Positions 33,679 through 45,372 of a stretch of DNA of 64,000 nucleotides are shown here, piece by piece. Under the pieces are notes generated by a model, which was not told where the DNA came from, did no database searches, and saw nothing but the letters and a program-made list of their open reading frames with translations. Position numbers and translations under genes: made by a program. Numbering within the stretch: the first letter of the stretch is position 1; each line of letters opens with the position of its first letter. Source of the stretch: Bidens hawaiensis (Eukaryota; Streptophyta; Magnoliopsida; Asterales; Asteraceae); contig JAIQDT010001649.1 in assembly GCA_021521415.1 (NCBI GenBank), positions 1 to 64,000 of the forward strand, given 5' to 3'.

Positions 33679-35218
33679 GTTCACGGCACACTTCCATCTC
33701 ATACCAAAATCACTCAAACACACACTAGTCTCGGTTTGCGTGCCGATCTCGTGGAACGTGCCAAGCTCCGAAGCTCTGACGGTTTAAGTAGTAGTACGCG
33801 ATATAAAGTAGAAGTGCCGCTCGATCAGTCATAGGTAATTAACTCCAAATACCCGTGTGAGGTAGGGGTTTTGATTAAGTTATTATTATTATAATAGCTT
33901 AGACCATAGTCGGGGGTATAGCCTAAACCTTGATTACTGATAAGCATAATATTACTTTTCATATGCAAGGGTTATAGTTAAATTATTGTTTCTTCACGAT
34001 TAAGAAACGTAATCAGTTACATGCAAAGGTTATAGTTAAATAGTATTTCTTAATGATTAAGAAAGATACTATTCATTCACACAGGTGAAGAAGAAACCTG
34101 GTATAAATGTTTCTTCTTGAAGAAGAAACATGGTATAAATGTTTCTTCCTGAAGAAGAAACCTGATATATAATTAATAAATAAATAAAGGGAATAAAGGT
34201 CCACATGTTTTGTACAAACAAATTATTTGTCAAGGTTACAGCAATAAAAAATAGACTACGGGGTCTGAAGCTAGATCGTTGATCTAGATATTTATATAAA
34301 TGTTAATCTCGTACTATAGGTTCAGGATAACAATCAATCAGAAAGCTGAAAACAGAAACAAGAATCAGTAACAGAAAATGATTTACAGACATGGGTCAGT
34401 AACCAAAACTGATCAAATATACAGGAATCAGTGTTAGAAACTGATTACAATCATAAAAGGTGAATACGCCCTAAACTTTTACAACTCTTTTAGAGTCTGA
34501 ACTATTTTCATGGGATTTACGAATCCTTAAAAATTTGTGATACAATAATGAGAAACGGGCATACTCAAATTTAGAGTATACATGTGTCTGGATCCATACA
34601 TACATGGTGACTCGGAGTTTCCCGAGGCCATGCATATCATCAAACACGCCTCTGGTAGTCTACGGGACTGATCAGAGAAATGATTTGTGTATATGATTAA
34701 TTGTACATGTACTTAGGGTAATTGTAACCCAATTGAGTTGGGTGCCTAATGAGTATTGTCACAAAGGTATTATTATTGTTTATGCAATGGTATTATTGAG
34801 TTAGCGTCATTCACCGGCTGTGTGCTGACGTATTTTCCCCCCACATTTCAGGGAACTGTAAAGAATAGAAATGACAGGCAGGACTGATAGAAAATTGGAG
34901 ACATAGTCATTAGAGGTGATCTGATGGCTCAGATATTTATTCAGAATGTTATTAAAGAATTATATTTTCAAAAGGTAGATATTTGAAATATTAAAACGGG
35001 TGTTCAACTCCCGAGATTTTAATATAGTAATATTTTATCTGAAAAGGCTTTCGCTGATATTTTATACATTATTCAACGGGTATTCTGACCCGACATTTTA
35101 TAAATGAATATTATATTTACAAGACTTCTGCTAAAATCCCGCAAATCTGATATATTTTCAAAACCAGATACCAACTAACGAGCGTCGCACCCAGGCCCTG
35201 AATCGGGGTGTGACAGGA

Positions 35219-35233
35219 TGGTATCAGAGCCAT
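35219..35233 (+). other. Primer binding site (Met-tRNA) of the gag-only gypsy element
   Basis: TGGTATCAGAGCCAT, three bases after the LTR end. This is the standard primer site for many plant gypsy and copia elements. Confidence 0.9.
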
Positions 35234-35448
35234 CGGTCTTAGCGAATTAGGTATACTTTGTACCTAGGCTTTAACTAGAAATAAGGACATGCTGAAAACA
35301 TTGGTATTCAATATCAACTGATATAATCACTGAATGATACGGATAGGATTTAATCCTACACGGGTACTGATTCAAACAAAATAGGTACTTAACTGAAAGT
35401 GTCTAAAATACAATTACTGAATAAATAACTGTTACAGATAAGATAGGA

Positions 35449-36042
35449 ATGCAATCCTACTCCCAATCTAACATCATACAGATGCCTGATCGTCAATCCA
35501 GCCAAGGATCATATCAACCTCGGTCAGGTAAAGGAAAAGGGTGTATAGGAACAGCCTTACTCCCAATCCCCATATCTAGTAGTGAAGACTCATATCAGAC
35601 CTCAATGGAGGAAAATTTAGATTCATTTGATTCCAACATTCCACTAGCCCATATCATGCGAAGACAAGATGTGCAGGGAACGAGATCAAGTGGATCAAGT
35701 GGATCCCAGAGATCAATAAAGTCAAAGGGAAAAGGAATAATGACTGAACCGGAAGAAAATCCTCAGAGGCAGGAATATTTCAATTATCCGATGAACCAAG
35801 ATCCTTACTTTACTCATCCTCAAAATGAATGCTGGAGCATAGATTATGAAGGAATGTACATCAGAGATGATTCAACATGTTATGAAGTTGACGTTACAAA
35901 AATAGCCGAATCAATGCTCAACGATATTGAGTTGGAAGAAGAGAAGAAGAAGGAAAAAGAAAAAGGAAAGGAAAAAGAACCAAGTGGGAATACCAAAAAG
36001 GACAACAAGATCAAGAAATTAATTGTCCGCTGGAAGAAATAG
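35449..36042 (+). CDS. Small ORF upstream of gag, ends in TAG with an in-frame hydrophobic extension
   Basis: 197 codons, not recognised as a known domain. It is polar: Ser/Gln/Gly-rich at the N-terminus, acidic in the middle, and ending in a charged Glu/Lys stretch (about residues 160-185). After the TAG at 36040-36042 the same frame continues for 20 codons (to TAA at 36103-36105) with IIRIVVVVTSVAI, short and strongly hydrophobic. The ATG follows an acceptor-like 'gttacag'. The Tekay element at 57127 has the same layout, so I infer a shared accessory protein, perhaps with a membrane-anchored read-through form. Confidence 0.55.
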   Translation: MQSYSQSNIIQMPDRQSSQGSYQPRSGKGKGCIGTALLPIPISSSEDSYQTSMEENLDSFDSNIPLAHIMRRQDVQGTRSSGSSGSQRSIKSKGKGIMTEPEENPQRQEYFNYPMNQDPYFTHPQNECWSIDYEGMYIRDDSTCYEVDVTKIAESMLNDIELEEEKKKEKEKGKEKEPSGNTKKDNKIKKLIVRWKK

Positions 36043-36181
36043 ATAATAAGAATTGTAGTAGTTGTAACAAGTGTAGCTATAAATAAAGTTATGCACTTTT
36101 TGTAAACTACAATAAGATAAATAAAAGATATGTTTTGAATTTCCAAAATGTTGAACTTATCTTTAAAAATTTCATTGTAGT

Positions 36182-37240
36182 ATGTCAAGAAAAGGAAGTG
36201 CAAACTCTCAGAATAATCCTTCCAATAAAGTTGGAAGTAGAGAGAATAATGAAAACAAGGAACTTCCCGCCCAGTATAAAGATGAAATCCAGAAAATGAT
36301 ACAAGAAGCTATCGAAGATAATTCTATCAATCAAAGTCAACTAAAATCTGGTAAGAAAAGTAAAAGTAAATATGTTCATTCAAGAAAGGAGGAAGTTTAT
36401 GATATCTCTGCATCTAACAATAAGTCAAGGGACAAACCCCGAAAGAAGTTGAAGCATCAAATAGGATGCAACTTTAATAATTTCCAAGCTTATAAACCAA
36501 AGGAATTTTATGGAGATAAGGATGCTATAGCCGCTTTAAGATGGCTTGAGGAACAAGAAGCAATTGTCTACGTTAGTAAATGTACAAACGAAGAAGCTAT
36601 TCAGTATTCTTCTCAAATGTTCAAGGGAGAATCTCTTGAATGGTGGAATACCCTGATCTGGAATAAGGGAAGAGAAACAGTGTACAATCTAAGCTGGGAA
36701 GAATTCAAAGATCTTGTTATAAAGAAATATTGTTCACTTCATGAGATGGATCGAATTCAAACTCAGTTGTGGAATCACAAGGTTGTTGGAACAAATCTCA
36801 GGGAATACAATACTAAATTCCTTGAATATTTCCGAATGGTTCCACATTTAATTACCCCAGAATATAATAAAGTAACTCGTTATATATATGGATTACCAAG
36901 AGAAATAAGAGACTTGGTCTGAGCTAATATGCCGCAAACAATTGAGTCGACCATGGAAGTAGTCGGATACTTGATTAACAGCATGATAAGAAACCAAAAA
37001 GAAGAAAAGAAAGGAGAAAAAGAAATCAAGAAACTGACAGATTACGAGAAAATAGAAAACGGAAATACTTTAAAATCCACTTGTAAAACTTGTGGAAGAA
37101 AACATTCAGGAAAATGTCGACGAGAAGGCACAGATAAGTGTGCATATTGCAATAGAGAAGGACACATAATGCAAGAATGCAAGAAGAAACAAGGAGTATG
37201 TTTCATATGTGGAGAAACGGGTCATTTCAAAACAAATTGA
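36182..37240 (+). pseudogene. Ty3/gypsy gag with three zinc knuckles, two TGA breaks
   Basis: The ATG at 36182 follows 'tttcattgtag', a good splice acceptor. The capsid-type retrotrans_gag domain spans about residues 90-245 (KEFYGDKDAIAALRWLEEQE, LEWWNTL, LITPEYNKVTRYIYGLPREI). An in-frame TGA at 36920-36922 is followed by the rest of gag with CKTCGRKHSGKC, CAYCNREGHIMQEC and CFICGETGHFKTN-stop. The final stop (37238-37240) stands where the last zinc-binding Cys belongs. The gag is homologous in layout to the Tekay gag at 58116. No protease or RT follows. Confidence 0.8.
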
Positions 37241-37610
37241 CCGAAAAGAAAAGCTAATCAATGCTGACACTAATGTTAGAAGAAACCAGAAATATCTGAC
37301 AAAGCAATCAAGTCAAATATCAAACATATGGAATGTCAGATGGATTAGTTAACTTCTGTACATTTGTTGTAACTCGTGTTGGAACGAGAAACTTTGTAAA
37401 TTGAAAAAGGGTATTTAATTCCCTCTGTTCTAAATAATATATTAGCATACGGATCTTGTTAATACACAAGAATACACATATTCAACATCTCTAAAAAGAA
37501 AAGACAATCAAGTGTCTAAATTTAAAGCTGACGCTCAAAACTGATAACATGTGGATTTGAATTATCATCTGACAGATTAGGCCAAGACGTGCCATATTAA
37601 AAGTCATATG
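37241..37610 (+). other. Noncoding internal region of the gag-only gypsy element
   Basis: All plus frames have frequent stops, with no aspartic protease or RT motif. This is where pol would begin, so the element seems to be non-autonomous. It is cut at 37615 by the Athila insertion and resumes at 53184. Confidence 0.6.
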
Positions 37611-37615
37611 TAAAT

Positions 37616-38694
37616 TGACACGAGGTCGAAGACTCGCTCAAAAATAAACCAATTACAACTAATTAGATAGTGGTAAATCGGTGTCGAACATGAAGAGTTT
37701 GTGGAATATGTGTTACCAAGTAGTTTTATAAATTAACTAAATTTAAACTAAATTAAGAAAATAAAATCTCAAAGTTTAGGTTGTTTTGTTTGATTAACAA
37801 AAATTAACTAAAACACTTAACACGGTTTTTCAATCAAAGATGAGAGGATATGCTCTCCCTCGGTTTCAGGTTTCAATGAATGTTAATGTAAACGTTTAAT
37901 CTGAGACGAACTATAAAAACATAATTTATGAATATGCAAACAATTGTGTTAATTGAGGACTAAGTACTTGGATTAATAAACACAAGGCAATCACTCAAAA
38001 ACCAATTAGATTATCCAACCCCGAATTCCACCCGATTAATCCTGATTGCCTATAGCACCGAGAACTGACGGTTTATAACACGAATTAAACAAACTAACAA
38101 CTTATCAATCAATACATAGACATCATAATTATGAAATCAATAATAATAAATTACCATCTCAGCAATTTCATAAACATTCAATCAACAAACAATATGAAAC
38201 CTTACAATCCGAGGGAAAACACAAAGGAAATTAGCCAAGCATGATTCGGTTCATCATCCCTTCGATTATAATGTGCATACGAATAAAAAACAAGTCTCAA
38301 TGCTTAAACAACTCAAAATTGAGTAATAGTTCCTTAAAATCACCTCCCAAAGTGTCTCCAATCGAAAAACTATGAAAAAGATACCCAAAAGTCGTTCCAA
38401 AACAGACTTAAATGGCAGTTACAGATTCTGCCTCGGAGTCCACCGTAAGCTACGGTGGCCACCGTAGCTTACGGTGGCTTCAGAAGTTTTACGCCAGCTT
38501 CTATCTGTTTATGGCAGCCTGCTACGCTGAAACCCTACCATAGCTTACGATGGCTACCGTAAGCTACGGTAGCCTCAGCTCCAAATCCTTTGTTCTTCTT
38601 TGACTTGTTGACTGCCACCGTGAAATTAAACATAAACGCACACATTTTAACGAGAATTACTACACTTAAGGGTGGTTCTACAATCCACCCGTCA
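37616..38694 (-). repeat. 3' LTR of the Athila-type element, 1079 bp
   Basis: Nearly identical to 52027-53178 but with a deletion of about 100 bp near 38622 (right copy: 52998-53108). It contains palindromes CCACCGTA-AGC-TACGGTGG at 38440-38458, its inverted form at 38459-38477, and CTACCGTAAGCTACGGTAG at 38554-38572. Confidence 0.93.
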
Positions 38695-38705
38695 CATTCC
38701 CACAC
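38695..38705 (-). other. Polypurine tract of the Athila-type element
   Basis: The minus strand reads GTGTGGGAATG directly before the 3' LTR. This purine-rich site primes plus-strand DNA synthesis. Confidence 0.75.
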
Positions 38706-40085
38706 TTGCTTGTTGCTTGCCCTCAAGCAACTCATCAAACTAATTGTTTTTAGAACACCACCACCACACAAACCACAAGCCCGGCTCAATTAAGGTCCCG
38801 AGTCTTACCCTATTCCCACATAATTAGAGGTTTGCACTAGCTTACTTGATATTATATTTTAACACATAGAATTCTAGTCAACGTTAACATGCTTTCGGTT
38901 GTTACTTGCACATAACACACCGTCACTCATTAACTCACTTATCGGTGACCGTTCCAAATATCACAATCATACTCGATTCTCCTCGCATACGCTTGGACCA
39001 CTGTCAAATCTCCACCTAATCGTGCTTTAACATAAATGCAAATCAAGAGGTCTTAAACGGGTTGTAATGAGGCTAGGGGTAAAGGTATGGAATGGGGATA
39101 TTGAAAGTGGCTCAAATGATCCAACCCGGTTTGTTACATCAAAACTAAATTAAACAATAAAACATACCACTATATACATAACAACTTTCATCACGAACTC
39201 AAACCACAAGGCTTTGAACATTGCTTCGACTTTTCCTTGTCTTTTTCTCCTTTTTTTTTCATTTTTTTTGACATAATAACTTGCATAAACAATTAACTAC
39301 TACTCTCTGTTTATTACTAACAAAACAACTACAATTACAAAGAACAACCTACTAAGCCGGATCGTCTCACAATTACATCGGGGTTTGATCAAATAAAAAG
39401 AATAGGTCCAATAAAGTTTTCTAACGGAACCAATCCCCCGCCCCTCTCATTACCCACGCTCATATATGTAATTTATGAGGCCCAACCCCCAAAACCCACA
39501 CTCACACTCATCTGAGACGAGGCTTTAACCTAAATGCCTCAATCACGTTTGCATTTATGCCAAGCTAAGGTCTTGAAGTGCATTGATGGCACAAGTTAAT
39601 AACCGTTCCATCACCGCTCTTCGTTTTCACAATACCCAAGTGACTGTGGGCATGTTATGTGATTAGATAAACCAAAAGCATGCTAACCTTGCCTAGAATA
39701 CTACTCGACCACACTTTTAACATAGCTAAACAAACTTGATTTTTGGGGAATTATGACCATGAAAGGGGACCAAAACTTTGCCCCGACAATCTTACCACTT
39801 TTTCAGTGTTTTTCTTTCAAAATTTTTTTATTTTTTATTTTTTTATTTTTTTTATTTACAAATTATTATTATTATTTTTTTAATTTTATTTTCATTCCTC
39901 ATTCCCACACTTGAGATACATTGTCCTAAATGTAGGGTATTTAGGATAACAAAAACACCACCACAAGCACAACCCTTAAATTCCAACTTATCATTACTCC
40001 ACCCAACCTCCCAAGACCCAAACATAAACAAAAAAATAAGACACAAAAATGTACAAGGGGACACCTGATTTGCTGCCGACGCAGC
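38706..40085 (-). other. Long untranslated region between env-like ORF and 3' LTR
   Basis: About 1.4 kb with no open frame of note. It includes T-rich runs at 39246-39270 and 39825-39890 (A-rich on the coding strand). Athila elements typically have a long 3' untranslated region. Confidence 0.6.
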
Positions 40086-41806
40086 TCAATATTTACGTGG
40101 TTGCGGTGGTCCAAAGATAGACGTCATCACGTCCGTGAATTCGCCAAAACCAAACGCCCCCTGATCCTCTCCACCAGCTTGACCTTCTCCTTGAGCATGT
40201 CTTGAACCTTGAGTTTGTCGCGGATCCAACCATTCGGTATGATGCAATGGTGGCATGCGATAATTCACCATACCGTCGTATGGTGGCAATGTGGTGTAGT
40301 CAATGATCGGTGGGTCAGCCACCACAGGTTGCCCTGAATGCCATGCGGCATGCATTTGTCTCTAACGGTCATCCTCATATCGATGGTTGATTTCTCTTTG
40401 TTCAGCATAAGCGTGGGTCTGGTTCCACACTTCTTGGCGGTCATACATTTGCTTTTGAGCGCGCTCCATGCTTGCGCCCATGAATGTTTGGTGATCAAAC
40501 AATGTCTGAGTTGTCTCGGCCCAATTATAGAAGTATGCTGGCCTGTTGTTGATTATTACATCCCGCATGCTGCCTTGGTGCTACCAATTTGAGTCAAATG
40601 TTTGCCTCGAATAGTCAAATGGTAAGGCGCTTCCCCGTCCCCGTCCTTGCGCACTTGAACTACCACCTACTCCTTCATTTTCCATCGTAACCCACTCACC
40701 CGGTTCATCATCATAATCATCCTCTCCACTCTCTCCCTCTTCATCATCACTCTCACTTTCATCTTCTTCCCCCGGTTCCAAGGGTCTAGCATCCACCTTC
40801 AATGCCCTCCATCTCTGTCCCTCACTTTTCAACAGATGATACCTATCACTCGCTCGGTATTCCCAACCAACCCCTAGCTTCGTCACATCAAACGACGTGT
40901 GTCTCTTCCCAACTCCAATATCATTATCTCCAAGCACACCAAACTGCATCAACAGTGCGGTAATCAATCGACAATGTGGAATAATTTTTCTGCTCACATT
41001 ATTTCGGCTTATCCAAATATTGTTAAGTACTAGATACCGGAACGAAACAAGTGGTCCTCCATGTATCAACGAGTATAGGATCCAAACATCGGGATATCTA
41101 ACCTCTGTCATATCCCCTCTTCTTGGCATGACATTGTGTAAACAAATGATGAGCAACATTTTTGGCTCGATCTTCAAATTCTCTCTCAATAATTTCCCAT
41201 CATAAGTGCCTGGTAAAAACAAAGCATCCAACATCATTCTCCAAGTTGGATGCCTGTCTGGTTGGTAATACAAATCACTCAGATCTGGATATACATAACT
41301 GTGTTGAGGCTTACTATCAAATCTTGCAATCTGCCTCAATGTTTCAAATGACATGGTTACTTCAACATTGTTAACGGTTCCAATAAGCTTCATTCCCAAG
41401 GTGTATTAAACGGAGGAAATCTCAAATTTGCCACCCACTCTTCGATTTCATCGATGAAAACATACTTCTCGTTTCGATCATACCACTTGAGGGCTGATTC
41501 CCAACCCAATGCGTTGAATCGATAAAAAACATCGAACGGACCAAACTCTCGTTCCGGGACCACTTTTTCACAGAGAAATGCATCATACTTCTTTGTCAAT
41601 TTATTCATTTTCTCGTGAAACAACTCTGGTTGCCATCTCAAATCACGATCTGTCAGTGGCCCATGAGTCCAATCCGGTTTAACACACTACACCTCTTCTT
41701 CCAGTTCTTGTTGTTGTTCTAGCGTCCGCTTTTTTGCTTATTTGGCGGCAGAGTTGCTAGATGAACCTGCAATCCCTTTTCCTTTATCCTTAGCAGAACG
41801 TCCCAT
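40086..41806 (-). pseudogene. Athila env-like ORF (putative plant transposon protein), broken
   Basis: The minus strand starts MGRSAKDKGKGIAGSSSNSA at 41806 and soon meets two in-frame stops (near 41737 and 41690). Main segments: 41641-41390 (EREFGPFDVFYRFNALGWES), 41399-40581 (272 codons; FETLRQIARFDSKPQHSYVY, PGTYDGKLLRENLKIEPKML, RRGDMTEVRYPDVW, then an acidic Glu/Asp run) and 40568-40086. I recognise it as the ORF found after integrase in Athila elements and often annotated as a putative plant transposon protein. No clear membrane span remains. An envelope role has never been shown. Confidence 0.75.
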
Positions 41807-42844
41807 CTAAACAATGACAACATTAACCAAGTCAGTATTCATCTCTATATACATTCCTACACTTGCTTGTTTTTACGGTTGTGAATATAAGAAAGTCATA
41901 AACCATTTTCCACAAAATTTTGACAGCATTTCGTTTAAATATAGAACATATTCCATTTACAACTTCTGTCAAACTATAATTTTCCATACTATATTCACCA
42001 CCATAACACAGTTTCAAACTAACATCAAACTTTCTCATATTCAACAAGCAAGTGTAAGCAATGTACAAACATATAATCTTAACCAATGAATTTTGTAGCA
42101 AACGAGTGAAGAGAAACATACCTTTAAGCCGAATTAAACCCTCTAATCACACTAATCACAAGTCACTTGCAAAACCCACTTGTTGTTCAAAATTTTCAGA
42201 CCAAAAATGTCCAAAATCGAACCCCAAAAAGTTAAGATTGATGAAAACCGAGCAAAGAATGTGATTCCTTGCAAAAATCTAGTCAAGTTAGACCCAAAAA
42301 TCATTGATTTTGGTTAAGATTTGGAGAAGTTATGAATTTGGGGATTAGGGTTTGGTAGAAAGGGATGGATGGATGAAGATGATGAATGAATGGGGAAAAG
42401 AAGGAGATAGGTTTTATGTGGATGGAAATTTTTGGATTTTTAATTTTTTTTATATACATACGCTGAACCACACGCTGTTTTTTCACAGCCACCGTAAGCT
42501 ACGGTGGTTACCGTAGCTTACGGTAGCCCCTGGCGTAAAACTTCCAACGTAAACAGACTATGACCAGCGTAGAAATTATCAAGTCCACTGTAGCTTACGG
42601 TGGGTACCGTAGGCTACGGTGGCACCTGATGAATTTTTTTTAAAAACTAAATAAAATTATTTACAAAACAAAAACTAAAAATTACCCTACCCCCTATGAA
42701 AAGCCCGAGTTGTCCTCAACACGGTAAAGAAATCCATACGAACTTCCCCACACTTGGTTCGAACACACTCGCACGAGATAGGTAATTTAAAACAAAATAA
42801 ATGCTAACAAAAAGCTATTTACACCATACCACATACCTGGGCCT
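41807..42844 (-). promoter_or_regulatory. Spacer before the env-like ORF with palindrome cluster and TATA-like site
   Basis: Four palindromic boxes of the LTR type (42489-42507, 42509-42525, 42585-42603 and 42605-42622) lie upstream, on the coding strand, of GTATATAAAAAAAATT (about 42457-42442). The words GGCGTAAAACTTC, AACAGA and CAGCGTAG between the boxes also occur between the LTR boxes, mostly in inverted order. The block may be an internal promoter derived from the LTR; that is inference. Confidence 0.5.
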
Positions 42845-44088
42845 TTATGCGGTGGAACCGTCCGGTGAGCTTAAAAGAAAACTCACCTTATCTTTGTCAA
42901 TCATCTTCAAATCCTTTCCTTCCAAATAAGGTTTGAGGTGATGTCCGTTCACAACTTGCTTAAATTGACTTTGCATGTCTTCGATCTCCACATCACCAAA
43001 CATCCCGACTCTTGTGACCACATACGGGCCCATCCATTTGCTTTTGAGCTTCCCGGGAAACAGTTTGAGTCTTGAATTACAAAGCCACACTTTTTGCCCA
43101 ACCTCAAATGTTCGTTTCCTTATCTTGGCATCATGCACCCTCTTCAATTTCTCTTTGTAGCTCGAGGCACATTCATATGCTTCATCCTGGATTTCCTCCA
43201 ACTCGTTCAATTTCAACTTCCTTAACTTACCAGCTTCCTTGAAATCCAAATTGATATTCTTAATTGTCCATAGTGCCCGGTGAGCCAACTCCATTGGCAA
43301 ATGACACCCCTTCCCATACACCAACCGATACAGAGTGGTACCAATCAGTGTCTTGTCTGCCGTACGGTAAGCCCACTATGCATCCTCCAACTTAATCGGC
43401 CAATCTTTTCTATCAACCCGCATCGTTTTCATTAAAATTTCTTTGATTTGTCGATTCGAAACTTCAACTTGGCCACTTGTTTGAGGGTGGTAAGGCGTTG
43501 CAATTCGGTGATTCACACCATAACGCTTCAACAATTTGCCAAATGCAAAATTCTTGAAGTGTGATCCACCATCGCTTATGTAACCCGGGGAATCCCAAAT
43601 CTTGAGAAGATGTTGAATTGAACAAACTTGCACACCACGGAATGGTCATTAGTTCTCGTTGCAACCACTTCGACCCACTTTGACACATAATCAACCGCAA
43701 CAAGAATATAGAGATACCCACATGTGTTTGGAAACGGGCCCATGAAGTCTATGCCCCATACATAAAAAATGTACACAACCAAGATGGGTTGTAAAGGCAT
43801 TTCATTCTGTTTTGATATACCCCCCATTCGTTGACAATTTAAACAATGCCGAGCGTACTCACTAGCATCCTTGAAAATTGTTGGCCAATAGAATCCACAC
43901 ATAAGTACCTAGTACCCTGTTTTAGAACCACTAAAATGGCCACCAAATGTCGATGAACTGGGCATGTTTCAAAATCTCTTGTACTTCATTCTCGGGTACA
44001 CATCTTCTCACTACTTGGTTTGCTCCAATCTTGAAGAGATCCGGTTCATCCCAAATGTATTGCTTAACTTAGGCTGCGAATTGTTGCC
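42845..44088 (-). pseudogene. Athila integrase, core and C-terminal part
   Basis: The minus strand from about 44080 reads a decayed zinc-binding head (DLFKIGANQVVRRCVPE, then HCLNCQRMG), [20 protein letters not shown] and [20 protein letters not shown], then [20 protein letters not shown] (D, D and E regions). After a stop near 43376 comes a 159-codon C-terminal domain (42845-43324; KVWLCNSRLKLFPGKLKSKW and GPYVVTRV). Frameshifts lie near 43620 and 43910. The upstream end is separated by the copia insertion at 44089. Confidence 0.85.
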
Positions 44089-45009
44089 TATTGGACTCGA
44101 TCTGCCCAAGACACATATTATAATTGATGTGGCTAGTACGTTATGATCCAAGTCGGGTCATACCCAATAACAAGCTAGACAAACATCAATTATATTTGTT
44201 TATATATGATATGATCATAAGTAAATAAATATTGACACTTATGTTATTTGGAAAAGGGTTTCTAAATACAATGTACTTGTGAAATGAATAAATCATATGG
44301 ATGATTTATATTTTGAGAGAGAACATTCCATAGTGTTATTTAAGATGATTAAATAACAATATATGAAAATGGTTACCTACCATGTTGCCTATATATTGTG
44401 TTACACTTATAAGTAATAAGTTTTATAACACAAATATATAAATGGAAGGTTAAAAAAAAATAACTAGCAAGGAATCTCTTCCTCTCTTATTATTTTATTG
44501 TTATTTCAAATGTTAGTGGAGACATGCAAGGTTTCTAATTGGTGCCATGGGTGGTGCCAAAAGATACACACTTACTTCCTTTTTCACTATCATTTTTGCA
44601 AGTAACAAAAAAAGTTTTCTACTCTCTCTCTTTTCTCTCTAATTTTCGGCCAAGAGGAGGAGCCAAGGGAGGAAGAAAATTTTTGAGTGCAAATCCTAGC
44701 TACAAGGTGTTTGATTGAAGGCTTGAAGGGTATACAAGCTTGAGGAACACCTATCTTAAAGTTCTAGCCTACCATTCATCATCCCTTTCACATTTCCTTG
44801 GTTTTGAAAGGTAGTCTTAACATGCATGGACTTATAGTGACATGCATGTGTTTGATAGTATGTATTTCGTATTTGGATCCGGGTTTGGGTTTTGCATGTA
44901 TAAAATTGGTTTTATACACTATAAACTAACAAGATTTAAAACATTTATCCGCTGCGTTTTTGGTAAAAGTAAGGTTTTATCACTTTGATAATCTTGTTAA
45001 AACCCAACA
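44089..45009 (+). repeat. 5' LTR of the nested copia element, 921 bp
   Basis: It matches 46149-47073 almost throughout. The first bases are TATTGGACT instead of TGTTGGACT, a single change in the terminal TG. The end is AACCCAACA. Confidence 0.93.
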
Positions 45010-45372
45010 ATGGCATCAAGAGCCGCTTATACGAATGCATGCTTCATTAGACCCAAATCAAGGAAGTTAAGAAAGGAAAGATATGTATTCGCAAAGTGTG
45101 CGATTGCTCAAATCAAGGACCCTCTAGAAATCTTTTGTGACAACGAGGGTGCGATTGCTCAAATCAAGGAACCTCATGCTCATCAAAAGACGAGGCACAT
45201 TGAGCGGAGGTTCAACTACATAAGGGATGAAGTTAAGAAAGGAAAGATATGTATTCGCAAATTTCACACCGATCAAAACATTGCGGATCCACTCACGAAG
45301 CTCCTTGAAAGGCCAAAGCATGAAGGTCACACTTGTGCCTTAGGACTTCGATATTCTAGTGATTGGATTTGA
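45010..45372 (+). pseudogene. Rearranged remnant of copia RNase H (120 codons open)
   Basis: The second half, FCDNEGAIAQIKEPHAHQKT to NIADPLTKLLERPKHEG, is the C-terminal half of copia RNase H, which would cut the RNA strand of hybrids. The first half is not normal protein: a 33-base piece (45063-45095) repeats 45229-45261 exactly, and a 22-base piece (45098-45119) repeats 45149-45170. The ATG lies in the primer site, so the frame may be open by chance. Confidence 0.8.
45011..45024 (+). other. Degenerate Met-tRNA primer site of the nested copia element
   Basis: TGGCATCAAGAGCC differs from TGGTATCAGAGCC by one substitution and one inserted base. It lies one base after the LTR end. Confidence 0.6.

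Larger units (their letters stand above)
33351..35215 (+). repeat. 5' LTR of the plus-strand gag-only gypsy element (left edge lost or interrupted)
   Basis: It ends GGGGTGTGACA at 35215, three bases before the primer site. It holds six palindromes, a TATA box at 33670 and, near 34856, an acceptor-like ccccccacatttcag. The left part runs into the copia LTR, which seems to have been inserted in it, so the true start is not seen; 1.86 kb is visible. Confidence 0.65.
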
